A DNA stretch of 64,000 nucleotides from Scheffersomyces stipitis CBS 6054. Its lineage: Eukaryota > Ascomycota > Pichiomycetes > Serinales > Debaryomycetaceae. The stretch is from the NCBI RefSeq assembly GCF_000209165.1, contig NC_009042.1, positions 1,550,001 to 1,614,000 of the forward strand, written 5' to 3'. The notes below the pieces were generated by a model that made no database searches, was not told where the DNA came from, and was given only the letters and a program-made list of their open reading frames with translations. Both the position numbers and the translations under genes were made by a program. The number at the start of each line of letters is the position of its first letter. Position 1 is the first letter of the stretch. Of the stretch, positions 21,495-31,218 are shown piece by piece.

Positions 21495-22149
21495 GTGGAA
21501 ACGCTTCATATTAACTCGTTAATAACTACATAAATTCATTTCTTGATTCTTTTGTAAAACATCTTTATATATACAACGCTTAAAGAGATTGCAGTGTAGT
21601 CCTAGATTATACTATCAGAATTGGTACTATGATATTGGTCTAGTATGTCTCTAATAATGTAGTATATATATATTGAGATATTTACCAAAACTACGATTCT
21701 TGCTAGCAAAATTTCAGAGAATCTTTTCATAAATATTCATACATTCTTGTTTTCCAATAGTTCTACTCTTGTTATCATACTTCCATATTTCCATACTTCC
21801 ATGAATTGAATTTGATATTCTGATATTCGCATAATCGCGTACTCGCATATTCTACTCCTTCTGAGCGTATTAGTCGTTTTTGCACTGCCTAAAAGAGTAA
21901 CTGCGAAAGTGGTTCTACTGAAAAGGAGTAAGTATTTCATCACAAGTCCTTTTCTCGTCGTTTTCAACAATCGCTGATATTTCTTGCTCTTCATATTGCT
22001 GATAACATACTTTCTATTGCTGGCATTATTTGACAAAGTTGATATTTATTTTAGTTGCTTCGCTTTATCAGATCATCATTACTCATCAGAACAAACCCCC
22101 TTACTTGGCCATCCCAACCTTTCAATCAAGTACACATTGATACCACACA
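21495..22149. other. ERV2 promoter and upstream 3' region
   Basis: The 655 bases contain the 3' end of the Vps3844-domain gene, with a TA-repeat at about 21662-21672, and an AT-rich promoter for ERV2. No coding frame of interest is seen. Confidence 0.6.
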
Positions 22150-23199
22150 ATGATCAAGATCCGTAGACCGTTAGTCACGACGTTCCTCTTGTTTGTCATC
22201 GTAAGCTCTGTCTACTACATGACGTCTTCTGGAGGCAATACAGGCTCTTTAGGACTTTCTTCTCCCCTTAATCTACTGAATTTCAATCCGTTGCAACAAA
22301 TCCAAGAAGATTCTCTGATAGAAAGGCCTCCATTAGCTGAAGAAACCGAAAATAAGGACAAAGCACCTTCAGACAGTATCTCCGACTTGACACACGACCA
22401 AGGCGAAGAAATCGTTAAGGATGAAGTCAGTGATTCGATTTCCAATTTAACCAATGATCACGTCAAGAATGGTGAAGACGAAAAGTCCAAGAAAAAGCCA
22501 AAAAAAGCCAAAAAAGTGGAATCTGAGCTGGAAGATGGGTTTACCGAAACTCCATTCATGCCCAAGATGGCTGATGAAACCTTGAAAGCTCAGTTGGGTA
22601 ATGCAGCCTGGAAGCTATTCCATACTATTTTGGCTAGATATCCAGACAAACCTTCGAAACAGGAACAAGCAACTTTGAAGCAGTATATCAACTTGTTTGC
22701 CCAAGTTTATCCTTGTGGAGACTGCGCCAGACACTTCCGTAAGTTGTTGAACAAGTATCCACCACAAACTCTGTCAAGAAAAAACGCTGCCTTGTGGGGC
22801 TGTGACATTCACAATAAAGTGAATACAAGATTGAACAAGCCCATTTACGATTGTACGAATATCTTGGAAGACTATGACTGCGGCTGTGGTGAAGATGAAA
22901 AGGAGGCTGACTTCACATTGGGCAACAAGAGTATCAATGAGTTGAATAAAGAAAAGGAAACCGTTGAGAAGGAAACCAATGAAAAGGAATCTAATGAAAA
23001 GGAATCTAATGAACAAGTAGACGATATTGACAGTTCTGAAAAGAAGCAGGCGCCAGCTGAAAAGGGTTCTAGGTCCAGAAGATTACCCCATAAGAACAAG
23101 AAGAAGAAGAAGGTGAATGCATCAGCAAAGGAGGCCAAGGAACATTTGAATAACATCATCATCAGTGAGAAAGAAGAAGAGCCACAGCTTGGTGGCTAG
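22150..23199 (+). CDS. ERV2: ER FAD-linked sulfhydryl oxidase Erv2
   Basis: The 349-residue protein is an Erv/ALR sulfhydryl oxidase. Residues 8-24 form an N-terminal signal anchor. The catalytic domain lies at about 140-250. The active-site CGDC is at 189-192 in YPCGDCARHF, the FAD-binding WGCDIHNKVN is at 216-225, and the shuttle cysteines sit in the end block DYDCGCG (C244, C246), all as in yeast Erv2. It oxidises thiols in the ER lumen for disulfide formation. It is much longer than S. cerevisiae Erv2 (196 residues): an acidic insert of about 110 residues precedes the domain and a Lys/Glu-rich tail of about 100 follows, with repeated NEKES units at about 276-286. Confidence 0.9.
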   Translation: MIKIRRPLVTTFLLFVIVSSVYYMTSSGGNTGSLGLSSPLNLLNFNPLQQIQEDSLIERPPLAEETENKDKAPSDSISDLTHDQGEEIVKDEVSDSISNLTNDHVKNGEDEKSKKKPKKAKKVESELEDGFTETPFMPKMADETLKAQLGNAAWKLFHTILARYPDKPSKQEQATLKQYINLFAQVYPCGDCARHFRKLLNKYPPQTLSRKNAALWGCDIHNKVNTRLNKPIYDCTNILEDYDCGCGEDEKEADFTLGNKSINELNKEKETVEKETNEKESNEKESNEQVDDIDSSEKKQAPAEKGSRSRRLPHKNKKKKKVNASAKEAKEHLNNIIISEKEEEPQLGG

Positions 23200-23429
23200 A
23201 CAATCTACTTTAAATCTAAGTTGGTACAATACTGATCCTACAATATCCAAATCAATTTGGTAATACGTTAATATCTACATCTAGCACTACGTTTCTCTGA
23301 TAAGTTGTTATTGTCATTGAGTAAATATACAAATGTAATGGAATGCGTGACTATAGGGGATAATTCATGAAATATGGGGATAAAGTAAAGTCGATAACAT
23401 AAATGCTAACGATTGCAAGCGTCTCTGGG

Positions 23430-23839
23430 TCACATGATAGTACAACACTCGGATCTGTCTCGAAGTCCCGGTCGAGACTGGAGAGCTTTCATCTGCTGGT
23501 ACCGTGCAAACTTGTTCTGTTCCAAAGGAAGTGACCAGAGGTATGGAATAAGATAATCCGGGGTATCTTCAATATGGCTAATTAATCTGAAAGTGTTAGT
23601 GTTAGTAGCGCTGGCAAAAAAGTCAATATGGACAAGGCTAATATAGTCCGAGTTATATAGCACCATAGTCTGAGACTACTCTCAGTTTGGGAAGAATTGG
23701 ATACTTACTGTAGGCATGCGCTGGAAGTTGGGATTCGTTCTCTTTTCAAGGTCTCCCGTATCCGAGTATTAAGCTCCTGGATCCGCTTCAACTTGATGAC
23801 AGCGATTCGAGTAGCTATTTCCTGTTGCCGGTCCGTCAT
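23430..23839 (-). CDS. STE18: G-protein gamma subunit Ste18 (two exons)
   Basis: The gene is split: exon 1 is 23839-23709 and exon 2 is 23586-23430, giving 95 residues. Exon 1 encodes the helix IKLKRIQELNTRIRETLKRER and SSACL, close to yeast Ste18; exon 2 encodes DYLIPYLWSLP and ends in the prenylation box CCTIM. Ste18 pairs with Ste4 as the G-beta-gamma dimer of the pheromone pathway, tethered to the plasma membrane by lipid on the C-terminal cysteines. The intron has GTAAGT, TACTAAC and TTTCAG signals, and the join keeps frame (131 + 157 = 288 nt). A pheromone-response-like TGAAACA lies upstream at 24175-24181. Confidence 0.92.
23587..23708 (-). other. STE18 spliceosomal intron
   Basis: This 122-nt intron, read on the minus strand, starts GTAAGTAT, has the branch site TACTAACA and ends CTTTCAG. 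Removing it joins the two coding halves in phase. Confidence 0.9.
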
Positions 23840-24473
23840 AGCGATGTTGAAGGGGGTGAACCCTATACTCTAGAATATGCTAATAAAGACTATTGGTAAG
23901 AATAACCGCGCCAAACATGTCACTATTTCAAGTAAACTGGCACTGGGGGTGACAATGATCCACAATCGTCCATATTAGACTTTTTCTAGCAAAACCTGAT
24001 CGAAAATGTGAATAATTTCCCACATTTCAAAGTTAGGTGGGGGTGGTTGTTTGATGCCTGCACATAATCACCTACCCCTTAAGCAAAACTATTTACTAAT
24101 TCAATTTGCAATATTATCCAGGGTCAAAAGCGTGGGGATACATCTTGACAGAAGGGTAGGTAACCACTATATTCTGAAACATATCCTCGACGGATGGTGT
24201 GTATGTTGCACATAATTATGGGTGCAAATATAATGGTATTGACAGTCTTGGAAGTGTTATCTGGTATTATGGAACTGGAAATGCAGGGCCATTGTATGGT
24301 TATCAACGGTTATCAATAGTTATCAATAGTTATCAATGGCTCCCATCGCTATCGTTGACTTGATCTTGATATCAATATACATATCTCTTATCTCTTCTTC
24401 TGTTTATTTGTTGCAGATATCGATTTTGCATTAATTTCGCAACCACTTTCTCAATCACTATCATGGTACCCTT
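23840..24473. other. STE18 promoter and GOS1 3' region
   Basis: The 634 bases contain a TGAAACA at 24175-24181, the core of the yeast pheromone response element bound by Ste12-type factors. A 10-bp repeat is at 24299-24338. No other gene is seen. Confidence 0.55.
24299..24338. repeat. 10-bp tandem repeat carrying TTATC motifs
   Basis: Four head-to-tail copies of GTTATCAAYR are found, two of them exactly GTTATCAATA. Each copy contains TTATC, the reverse of GATAA, so it could be a cluster of GATA-factor sites or simply a microsatellite. It lies downstream of STE18's promoter elements and 3' of GOS1. Confidence 0.8.
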
Positions 24474-25142
24474 CTAAAAGAAAAATAGTAACAAGATACA
24501 AGCCGCAATCACTGTAGCCAAGATAAACGTGTCTCTCTTTCTACGCGTGTTGATCTTGGAGATCAACACATTGATACCGGGAATTTGCTGTAAAGTGCTG
24601 AACATCTTCAGCTGAGCATTATTCAAATACTGACGCTGGTTGTAGAGCTCGTCACGTGTCTGATATGCCAGGTTCAAGAGTCGATCAGCAAAGGTATTGG
24701 CATTGTCGACTCTCTGGCGCTCTTCCAATACGTAGTCATTGCCGTTGATTTCGTCTGTAACTGCCCGCTGCTGTCTGTGCGCATTGATGTCTGACCGAAC
24801 CGAAAACAACAAGTTGTTTCTGTTACGTTCTTCTTCGATATTGGCAGCGATCTTGTTGAAGGAAGCCTTGTGGTCGCTAAGAATCTCCTTGTGACGAGTT
24901 AACTGCTGCAACTTGGAAGTCAGCAATGTGTCCATGCTATCGCTGATGCGGTTCAACTTTGCAAGCGTCGCATCGCGTTTTTCCAATGTCTCCTGGATTG
25001 AGGTGAAGATTTGAGATTCCTCGTCGGTAGCCTCTACCGAACTCTGGTTCTGGAAATTGGAGTACCGCGCCAAAAGCGTTTCCGTCTGTTTTTCCAAGCT
25101 GAGCGCCTGCGATCTGGTCTGTGAAAAAGTGGACGATGACAT
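24474..25142 (-). CDS. GOS1: Golgi SNARE Gos1
   Basis: The 222-residue protein matches Gos1 (GOS28 family), a Qb-SNARE in the early Golgi that acts with Sed5, Ykt6 and Sft1 in retrograde and intra-Golgi fusion. It begins MSSSTFSQTRSQALSLEKQ and is helical throughout. The SNARE motif lies at about residues 130-200, and it ends with a single C-terminal anchor, TFILATVIAACILLLFFF, with no lumenal tail. RKR just before the anchor is the typical basic border. The length equals that of yeast Gos1. It is divergent from MCP1, sharing a 367-bp promoter. Confidence 0.9.
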   Translation of the reverse strand: MSSSTFSQTRSQALSLEKQTETLLARYSNFQNQSSVEATDEESQIFTSIQETLEKRDATLAKLNRISDSMDTLLTSKLQQLTRHKEILSDHKASFNKIAANIEEERNRNNLLFSVRSDINAHRQQRAVTDEINGNDYVLEERQRVDNANTFADRLLNLAYQTRDELYNQRQYLNNAQLKMFSTLQQIPGINVLISKINTRRKRDTFILATVIAACILLLFFF

Positions 25143-25509
25143 GCGCTACTCCGTGCGTTTATGTGTGTATATATACGAGATGATAATGGGAAAAAAAGCT
25201 GTATCTATCTACAACTAGAAAATGGTAACAAAGGAAGAATACAATAATAGCCTGGCCTTTTAATCGTTGAATCGCCCTCTTTATTTCCCTCGCTTGATGC
25301 GAGATCTGTGTGCAGGCAACATGGAGCTACCTATTCTGGGCTACAATATGGAGCTCTGAAATATTGAACGATTTGAATGTTTCTTTCCACGACTTGAAAT
25401 ACTTGAAACAATAGAAGATTGACTTATTGTGACGTCACTTACTTGATATTTGCCATTATTTACTAATAAGCAATTGTATATTTGTGTTGGTTTTGTTGTC
25501 ACAGCTATC
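25143..25509. other. Divergent promoter GOS1/MCP1
   Basis: These 367 bases hold the promoters of both flanking genes. A non-ATG extension of the MCP1 frame reaches 25450 but is taken as leader. Confidence 0.6.
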
Positions 25510-26466
25510 ATGGCAGATTTGTCGCTGCTCCAGCAAATCAGACCAGAGCCCATTGAAGACATCGCTGAAGAGGATATCCCTTCGTTCTCGCCTGTGGTGT
25601 CTATTTCTGGCTCTGGAGTCCTACCATCGTCTCCAAGCTCATCTTTGTACAGCATCCTCCGCGTGTTGATTAAGGTCCAGAAGTATAGCGCCTACACCTT
25701 TACTTCGTTTGTAGGGATCCATCTTACATCTGTAGTTGTAGTTCCACTTGTACCTTTGGTGCTGGCTGATATCAAGCAGGAAGTTTTTGAAATGGCCCGT
25801 GCAGTCTACATGTCGATTCCCCAATTCGAAAACATCGTAATCTTGGGGTCCTCGATTATCCACGTAGCTTCCGGTGTGGCTATCAGGATTATTCGCTCAA
25901 TACTTAGACACAACAGAGAAAGAGAGAAGGTTCAACACCGTAAACTGCACGTTACCACAGAACTTATTACTGACGACACTCGTGACGATATCGGCTTGGG
26001 AGGCATCACTAACTTGCTAGGCTTGGGCTACACCAAGTCTTTGGTGCTGCAATACTTGGGAATGTCTCCCTTGTCTGTAGCAGGCTACTGTTTGATTCCC
26101 TTAATTCTGTGGCACTACGCTAAATTCCGCTACGTGCCTTTATCTATCGATGGAGATAGTTCTTTGGTAAACCTTAACTACATTAGTTACTACTTAAATA
26201 TCAGTCCCCAGGGTACATTGGGTCAGTTTGTCAATTTCTGGGCTCTAGCTTCGTTGCTCTGGGTAGGCACATATCATATGGTGAATGGCCTAATGAAGTT
26301 GAACCACAAGTTTTCCAAAAACTGGAAACGGGCAGGATGGACAATTGTCAACAGTACGGCAATTCTCGGCTATGTGGCTCTAGTAAGCTATAAGCGTCAG
26401 TCAGTAGAGACTCTGGGTTTTATCGGTAGGACCTTTGTTAAATATTTGCAATCGTTGTATTTGTGA
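25510..26466 (+). CDS. MCP1: Mitochondrial outer-membrane protein Mcp1
   Basis: Taken from the ATG at 25510 (MADLSLLQQ), the product has 318 residues and resembles Mcp1 (DUF1691). Mcp1 is a multispanning mitochondrial outer-membrane protein that suppresses loss of ERMES and recruits Vps13 for lipid transfer. The N-terminus is acidic and polar; membrane segments follow around FTSFVGIHLTSVVVVPLVPLV, then IVILGSSIIHVASGVAI, SVAGYCLIPLILWHY, FWALASLLWVGTYHMVNGL and STAILGYVALVSY. An N-terminal Pro-rich motif of the kind that binds Vps13 may be present but cannot be confirmed. Its closeness to ISU1 and HER1 supports the call. Confidence 0.85.
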   Translation: MADLSLLQQIRPEPIEDIAEEDIPSFSPVVSISGSGVLPSSPSSSLYSILRVLIKVQKYSAYTFTSFVGIHLTSVVVVPLVPLVLADIKQEVFEMARAVYMSIPQFENIVILGSSIIHVASGVAIRIIRSILRHNREREKVQHRKLHVTTELITDDTRDDIGLGGITNLLGLGYTKSLVLQYLGMSPLSVAGYCLIPLILWHYAKFRYVPLSIDGDSSLVNLNYISYYLNISPQGTLGQFVNFWALASLLWVGTYHMVNGLMKLNHKFSKNWKRAGWTIVNSTAILGYVALVSYKRQSVETLGFIGRTFVKYLQSLYL

Positions 26467-27656
26467 AGGTTGCAGCTGCGATTGCAAAATTGACTAAGAC
26501 GATTTTTTCTCGCTGCTATTGGCTGGTGGCAGCTGCGAATTTGTATATACAGCAAGAGATAAGAGTAGCTTGCACGTCTATATGTTGCATATAGGCTGAC
26601 TCCCAGAGGTAATCGACAGCAAAATGTCGGTGCTACAAATTGTGGCGTGATTGTCCAGATCTAAATTTTGGATCTGATAACTTTCTGTAGGAGCTCCGTA
26701 AAACGTTCTATTATTTATGTGCGTTGATAAGTCCGAGAAAGGAATCCCGAAAAATCTATCGTTACTATAAGCAGAAACTACTCAGGGAGGACTTTGACAA
26801 AACATTGACATAATAGACATTCTACGGACTTACAATTGACAATTCTAGATGCCATTGTATGGTAGCCATAATAGGGGTAATTCCCTTCTGAGGCAAGCCA
26901 CTGAATTCCCCTCTACACCTTAAATATCTTTGTGACGTCAGTGAACCAACATGAATGAAGACGATCGGTTTGTTGCACCCGTATCCGTGGTCACGAAACC
27001 GATTTGGGGTTGTAAGTTACTTCACCAGCAAAAGACTTAGACTATGGCGATTGCCACTGTTCAGGGGCTAGAGCTCATAATGTGACTCAGTTCTACGGAG
27101 ACGGAGAAGAAACGGATAGAGGATGATGAGATCCTGTATCCAGGTTTTATCAAGGACCGTCTTCGGCACTCATGAGTTAGAAGACATGGAAGAATTGGAG
27201 TAAGGAGATAGCTGGAGAAGCTACGGCTTGATTCATGATTCTTGCAAAAATAGGATGATGTCCACCAGCAACATTTGTAGCAATAACAGTGTTCTACTAT
27301 TTATAGAAATTTAAAAATTGCTTTCTACAGAAGTTCGTTTGAACGTTAATCATAGATCCAAAACTACATTTCTTCACTGAAGAAATTCATTATTCTACAT
27401 ATTTGCTTCTTGAGGATTGTACAATAAATAGTTAGTACACAACGAGAAAAGAAACTATACAGAATGGAAGTGAAGGCTCAGCTAAGAGCTGATGTTGCTT
27501 GTAGTATTGCTTGCTGTAGCTGGTGTATATCATAAATCTCGCTTTATATCATATGTCCGCAGATTCTGAGGTGCCTTCATCTTTCGATACTTTCTCGCAC
27601 AGTCAGTCAAGGCATATGGTATTCCTGTTATTTGTTTTTGCTCTTTGCTCTTTGCT
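26467..27656. other. 1.2-kb convergent intergenic region
   Basis: MCP1 and ISU1 end toward each other across 1.19 kb, long for a convergent gap in yeast. It contains an ATG-led 20-codon frame at 26951 that stops at a GTAAGT, and a separate coding-like stretch ending at a TGA near 27172; these are described as a finding. Nothing else was recognised. Confidence 0.5.
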
Positions 27657-28205
27657 CTAAACAGAGGCTGCGGCAGCTGCAGTTGCGGTGGCTTCTGGAC
27701 CCAACGTTGGCTGTTTAACCTGTCTCTTCGATCTGTAGTCCTTGACGGCAGATTTGATGGCATCTTCAGCCAACATGGAACAATGCAACTTGACTGGAGG
27801 CAACGACAACTCTTTGGCTATGGCTGTGTTTTTGATTTTGAGAGCTTCGTCCAATGTCTTACCCTTGACCAACTCAGTGACATATGACGACGAGGCAATG
27901 GCGGAACCACAGCCAAATGTCTTGAACTTGACGTCGCTGATGACTCCGGTTTCGGGATCGACCTGGATCTGCAATCTCATCACATCTCCACAGGCTGGGG
28001 CACCTACCAAACCGGTACCGACGTTGGCGTCGTTCTTGTTCAAAGAACCCACGTTTCTAGGGTTCTCGTAATGGTCTATAACTTTGGCATGGTATGATCT
28101 TGTGCCCACGGGCTGCATGGCAGCAAAGACGGAGGCTCTGGTGACAAATGGGGCCTGTCTTCTGGCTACGAGAGCCGAGGTTCTCAACAATGATCTGGAA
28201 AACAT
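27657..28205 (-). CDS. ISU1: Iron-sulfur cluster scaffold Isu1
   Basis: The 182-residue protein is the mitochondrial IscU-type scaffold on which Nfs1 builds 2Fe-2S clusters. A basic presequence covers about the first 36 residues and ends near RSYHAKVIDHYENPRNVG. The three ligand cysteines are C72 (in GAPACGD), C99 (in FGCGSA) and C142 (in LHCSML). LPPVK at residues 135-139 is the site recognised by the mitochondrial Hsp70 Ssq1, whose gene is also in this window. The tail after YRSKRQ is an Ala/Thr-rich extension. The ATG at 28205 gives a complete presequence. Confidence 0.95.
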   Translation of the reverse strand: MFSRSLLRTSALVARRQAPFVTRASVFAAMQPVGTRSYHAKVIDHYENPRNVGSLNKNDANVGTGLVGAPACGDVMRLQIQVDPETGVISDVKFKTFGCGSAIASSSYVTELVKGKTLDEALKIKNTAIAKELSLPPVKLHCSMLAEDAIKSAVKDYRSKRQVKQPTLGPEATATAAAAASV

Positions 28206-28933
28206 AGTCTATTTGTCTATGAGTGTTATGAGTGGAATAGGAAGTCTAGTTTTTCGAAATATATTCAAGGACGAAAAAACTGGGACTGGCGGACTTAAAG
28301 GTCTAGAAAAGATCTGGACAATTATTAGTGGAAAAAAGTACAGTAGATACGAAACTACTGAAGGTCTATAGAGCTTGCAATGGCCTGGTAGCGGAGTGTG
28401 GCAACGTAGAGAAAACCACAGAAATGGAAATATGGAAATATCGCTTTTTTATCTGGAAAAGCAACTTGAAAAAAAAAGATATTCCCACCGCTACTTCTGA
28501 AGCATATGCTCTCTCTTATATATGCTTGACAGATTATTCCCCTACTGATGGTTTAGATTTTTTTAAGGATGACAAAAGCGTGAGCAGCGCACGACCCAAG
28601 CTTACAGCGAGTGCAAATTGGCCAGACCTTCAGCGATAAAGAAACGCCCAAAAGCCGGCTCACGGAACCGAGTCTGTGGTCGTGCCCGAGTGTCAATTTG
28701 TACTTTTTGTATGACAACGGAGTGGTGCAAAGTGGGCCGGACACGACATTTTCCCCTTCCCCTTCTTCCCCATCTATATTTTTTTGTGTCTGATTGGGGC
28801 TTTGTTATCAGGATGTCTCCTCTGATGTCGCGAGACATTCTTTCAACCTTCAGCACTTATAAGATCCTACTAATAGAGCTTTATGTGGAATTGGCAGACT
28901 TGTATATTTCAAGCAGTACTATAATGAGGCTTT
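28206..28933. other. ISU1 promoter and AYR1 3' region
   Basis: The 728 bases hold the ISU1 upstream region. Overlapping frames at 28553-28953 on both strands are unconvincing and match no family. No RNA gene is seen. Confidence 0.5.
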
Positions 28934-29827
28934 CTATTCGAGTTTGGTTTTAGAGTACTTAGCCTCCAAGTATGAGTAGACATTGGCCAACTTGAACCTT
29001 CTTATCAAAAGACTTTCCACAAAAACTCTGGGGATAAGTGCCATACAGTAGAAACCGAAGAATGTAGCCATTGATCCTCTGTAAAGGTGCAACTTGCCTC
29101 CAACCACGGCCGCCTCGAAGTCGTTGACAACCTGTCTCGCGTACTCTTTTGGATCCATTGTCTGGTTTTTTCTGGCCATTTCTTTTCTTTCTTTCATGGC
29201 AGCATCCATGTCTGGAGTGTTGAATAAAGATGTAGCCGGAAAGCTTCTCTCGTCCAGTATGCCCGTGTCAACACCACCGGTAACGAAGTTGAGAACCTTG
29301 ACTCCGAATGGCTTCATTTCAATTCTTAAAGTAGCAGCATATTGATGGATAGCAGCCTTGCTGGCGCAATAGGTCGAGGCAAATGGAATTGGAACGACAC
29401 CAGTGAAAGAACCAGTGAACCCAATTGCACCCTTTGCATTGATGAGCAAAGGGCTCAATTCACGAGTCAATCTCATGGGACCAAACACGTTGACTTCAAA
29501 ACACTGCGTGAACCATTCATCGGTCACATCTATTGCCGGAAGAGTACACAATTGGCCAGCATTGTTGAAAAGTATGTCGAGGTAGTGATCTCCGGTTTGT
29601 TCAATGATAAACTGCTTGACTTTCTTGACACTTTCCAACGACGACACATCCAAGCTGAAGGGAATAACGCCGTGTTCACGTAATGGCTCCATGGGCTCCA
29701 ATCTTCTGGCACCAGCGAATACCTTATATCCTCTTTTGGCAAACTCAAGGCAGGTTACATATCCGATTCCTGACGAGGCCCCGGTGACGAGTGCAATCTT
29801 TTGTCTCTGTGGTGTTACGGCTGACAT
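28934..29827 (-). CDS. AYR1: 1-acyldihydroxyacetone-phosphate reductase Ayr1
   Basis: The 297-residue protein is a classical short-chain dehydrogenase close to yeast Ayr1, which uses NADPH to reduce 1-acyl-DHAP for phosphatidic-acid synthesis and acts at lipid droplets, ER and the mitochondrial outer membrane. The cofactor motif TGASSGIG is at 15-22 and NNAG at 88-91. The catalytic triad is Ser140, Tyr153 and Lys157 (YCASK). RRLEPM after the second strand fits NADPH preference. The hydrophobic stretch near residues 250-275 (ATFFGFYCMALIPRVFVESLLI) may bind membrane. Length and order match the yeast enzyme. Confidence 0.92.
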   Translation of the reverse strand: MSAVTPQRQKIALVTGASSGIGYVTCLEFAKRGYKVFAGARRLEPMEPLREHGVIPFSLDVSSLESVKKVKQFIIEQTGDHYLDILFNNAGQLCTLPAIDVTDEWFTQCFEVNVFGPMRLTRELSPLLINAKGAIGFTGSFTGVVPIPFASTYCASKAAIHQYAATLRIEMKPFGVKVLNFVTGGVDTGILDERSFPATSLFNTPDMDAAMKERKEMARKNQTMDPKEYARQVVNDFEAAVVGGKLHLYRGSMATFFGFYCMALIPRVFVESLLIRRFKLANVYSYLEAKYSKTKLE

Positions 29828-30759
29828 TGTCTACCGATTTACTAGAGATATCTAGCTTCAATTACGATTCAGAAAAGATGGAACCATGGTGGACGAGTAT
29901 TTATACTGAAATATAGCGTCTTTGTGCAAGCGGAGATATGAAATATTTCAATATTCGGAGATGTCTGTAGTCGTGTTCGCATCACTATCTGTCCGTTAAG
30001 TATTGAAACAGGGCCCGTATACTCCTGTCGCAAACACATTCTGTTGATGTAAACAGTGGTTTGGAGAACTGGCAATTTCCAAAGGCTGACTAATTCAAAT
30101 TATCTGCGTCTCTAAAGTTTTACCTTGATGAAAGCTCTGTAGTTTTTGATGTAAAATGTCTCGATAACTCCAATTGTTATTCCGTGCCAGGAACAAGACA
30201 CTCAACCATATAGAATAGATAGCAACTCGACATCCAAAGACAGATCTCGCCAGAATTCAGATCCAGATCCAGAGTTCTCTTCATTGCCTATGGCCTTCTC
30301 TGATCTGTGGTACGGGTACGGAGTCTAACTTTAACATCCTACAACTCCGTAATTCCTCTACAGAGAAAGCCAAGAGAGCAATCAAAAACCAGGGACCAAA
30401 TTTTGACCGAGAGTTTACTATTAACTCCGAACGTATGCCAAAGTCACGGGATCCATGGCTGCTTCTCTATGGTTTCTGATCTTTAAATTTGCCTGCACTC
30501 CGCATATCCATACAGAATGTTGCGCCTTCTAACTATTTTGTGTATTCTAGGTAAGAGAATTGGCTAAAGAAGAGTTGCAGTAATTTCGGATAAGAGAACA
30601 ATTTAAGAAAGAAAATACTACAAAGAGAATGGGTGCAATTATATGGAACCAGCTCCGGGTTTTGGTATCAGGTTCACGCTTCTAAGTGGCGTTCTGCCAG
30701 TTGCCGCAGCTTAAGGAAAGCCTCAGGAGTTTAGATAAGAAAGTAGTCTACAGTAGTGT
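29828..30759. other. AYR1 promoter and orphan-gene 3' region
   Basis: The 932 bases contain only short random-looking frames. No conserved coding sequence, tRNA or repeat was found. Confidence 0.55.
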
Positions 30760-31218
30760 TCAAGCCTCTTTCTTTCCCAAGGGCCACAAATCGACTTTGT
30801 TATTAGCCGCATCAAAAAACTCTATGAAGTCAGCCGGGTACTTGTTGGTATGTTTTAGAAATCCTATATGAGTCTTTGCGGTACCAAGAAAATGGCATAC
30901 ACTGACATCAGTAGTTCCATCAGGGTGGATCCGAAGAAGATTGAGCCACAGGTTGCTGAGTCTGACCTTTTTCACGTCGATTCTCACTCTGTATGGAAAT
31001 GAAGGTGTGTCCTTAACGTACTCCTTGGACTCATTTCCATAATCAACGTAGCCTTTGCTGTGATACTCCATGACATAGCCATCACGAGGATCGGGAAAAG
31101 GTAGGTCGACGGTGTATCGATAAGTCTTCTGTAACCTCTTGACATTTTTCCATGGATCAACCCCTCCGAGTGTGATGAACAAGCCATTAAGGCCAATGGA
31201 AATTGAGTATACAGGCAT
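30760..31218 (-). CDS. Hypothetical protein, 152 residues
   Basis: I do not recognise this protein. From the ATG at 31218 it reads MPVYSISIGLNGLFITLGGVD, then a compact, mixed beta-rich sequence with many aromatic residues (WKNVKRLQKTYRYTVDLPFPDPRDGY, then SFPYRVRIDVKKVRLSNLWLNLLRIHPDG) and the end DLWPLGKKEA. Composition suggests a small folded cytosolic domain. The frame continues upstream through a Lys/Ala-rich stretch (KQAKKQAKKQRI) that has no ATG, so the start could be upstream if a non-AUG start or splicing is used. No membrane segment is seen. The balanced composition makes a real gene likely. Confidence 0.6.
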   Translation of the reverse strand: MPVYSISIGLNGLFITLGGVDPWKNVKRLQKTYRYTVDLPFPDPRDGYVMEYHSKGYVDYGNESKEYVKDTPSFPYRVRIDVKKVRLSNLWLNLLRIHPDGTTDVSVCHFLGTAKTHIGFLKHTNKYPADFIEFFDAANNKVDLWPLGKKEA

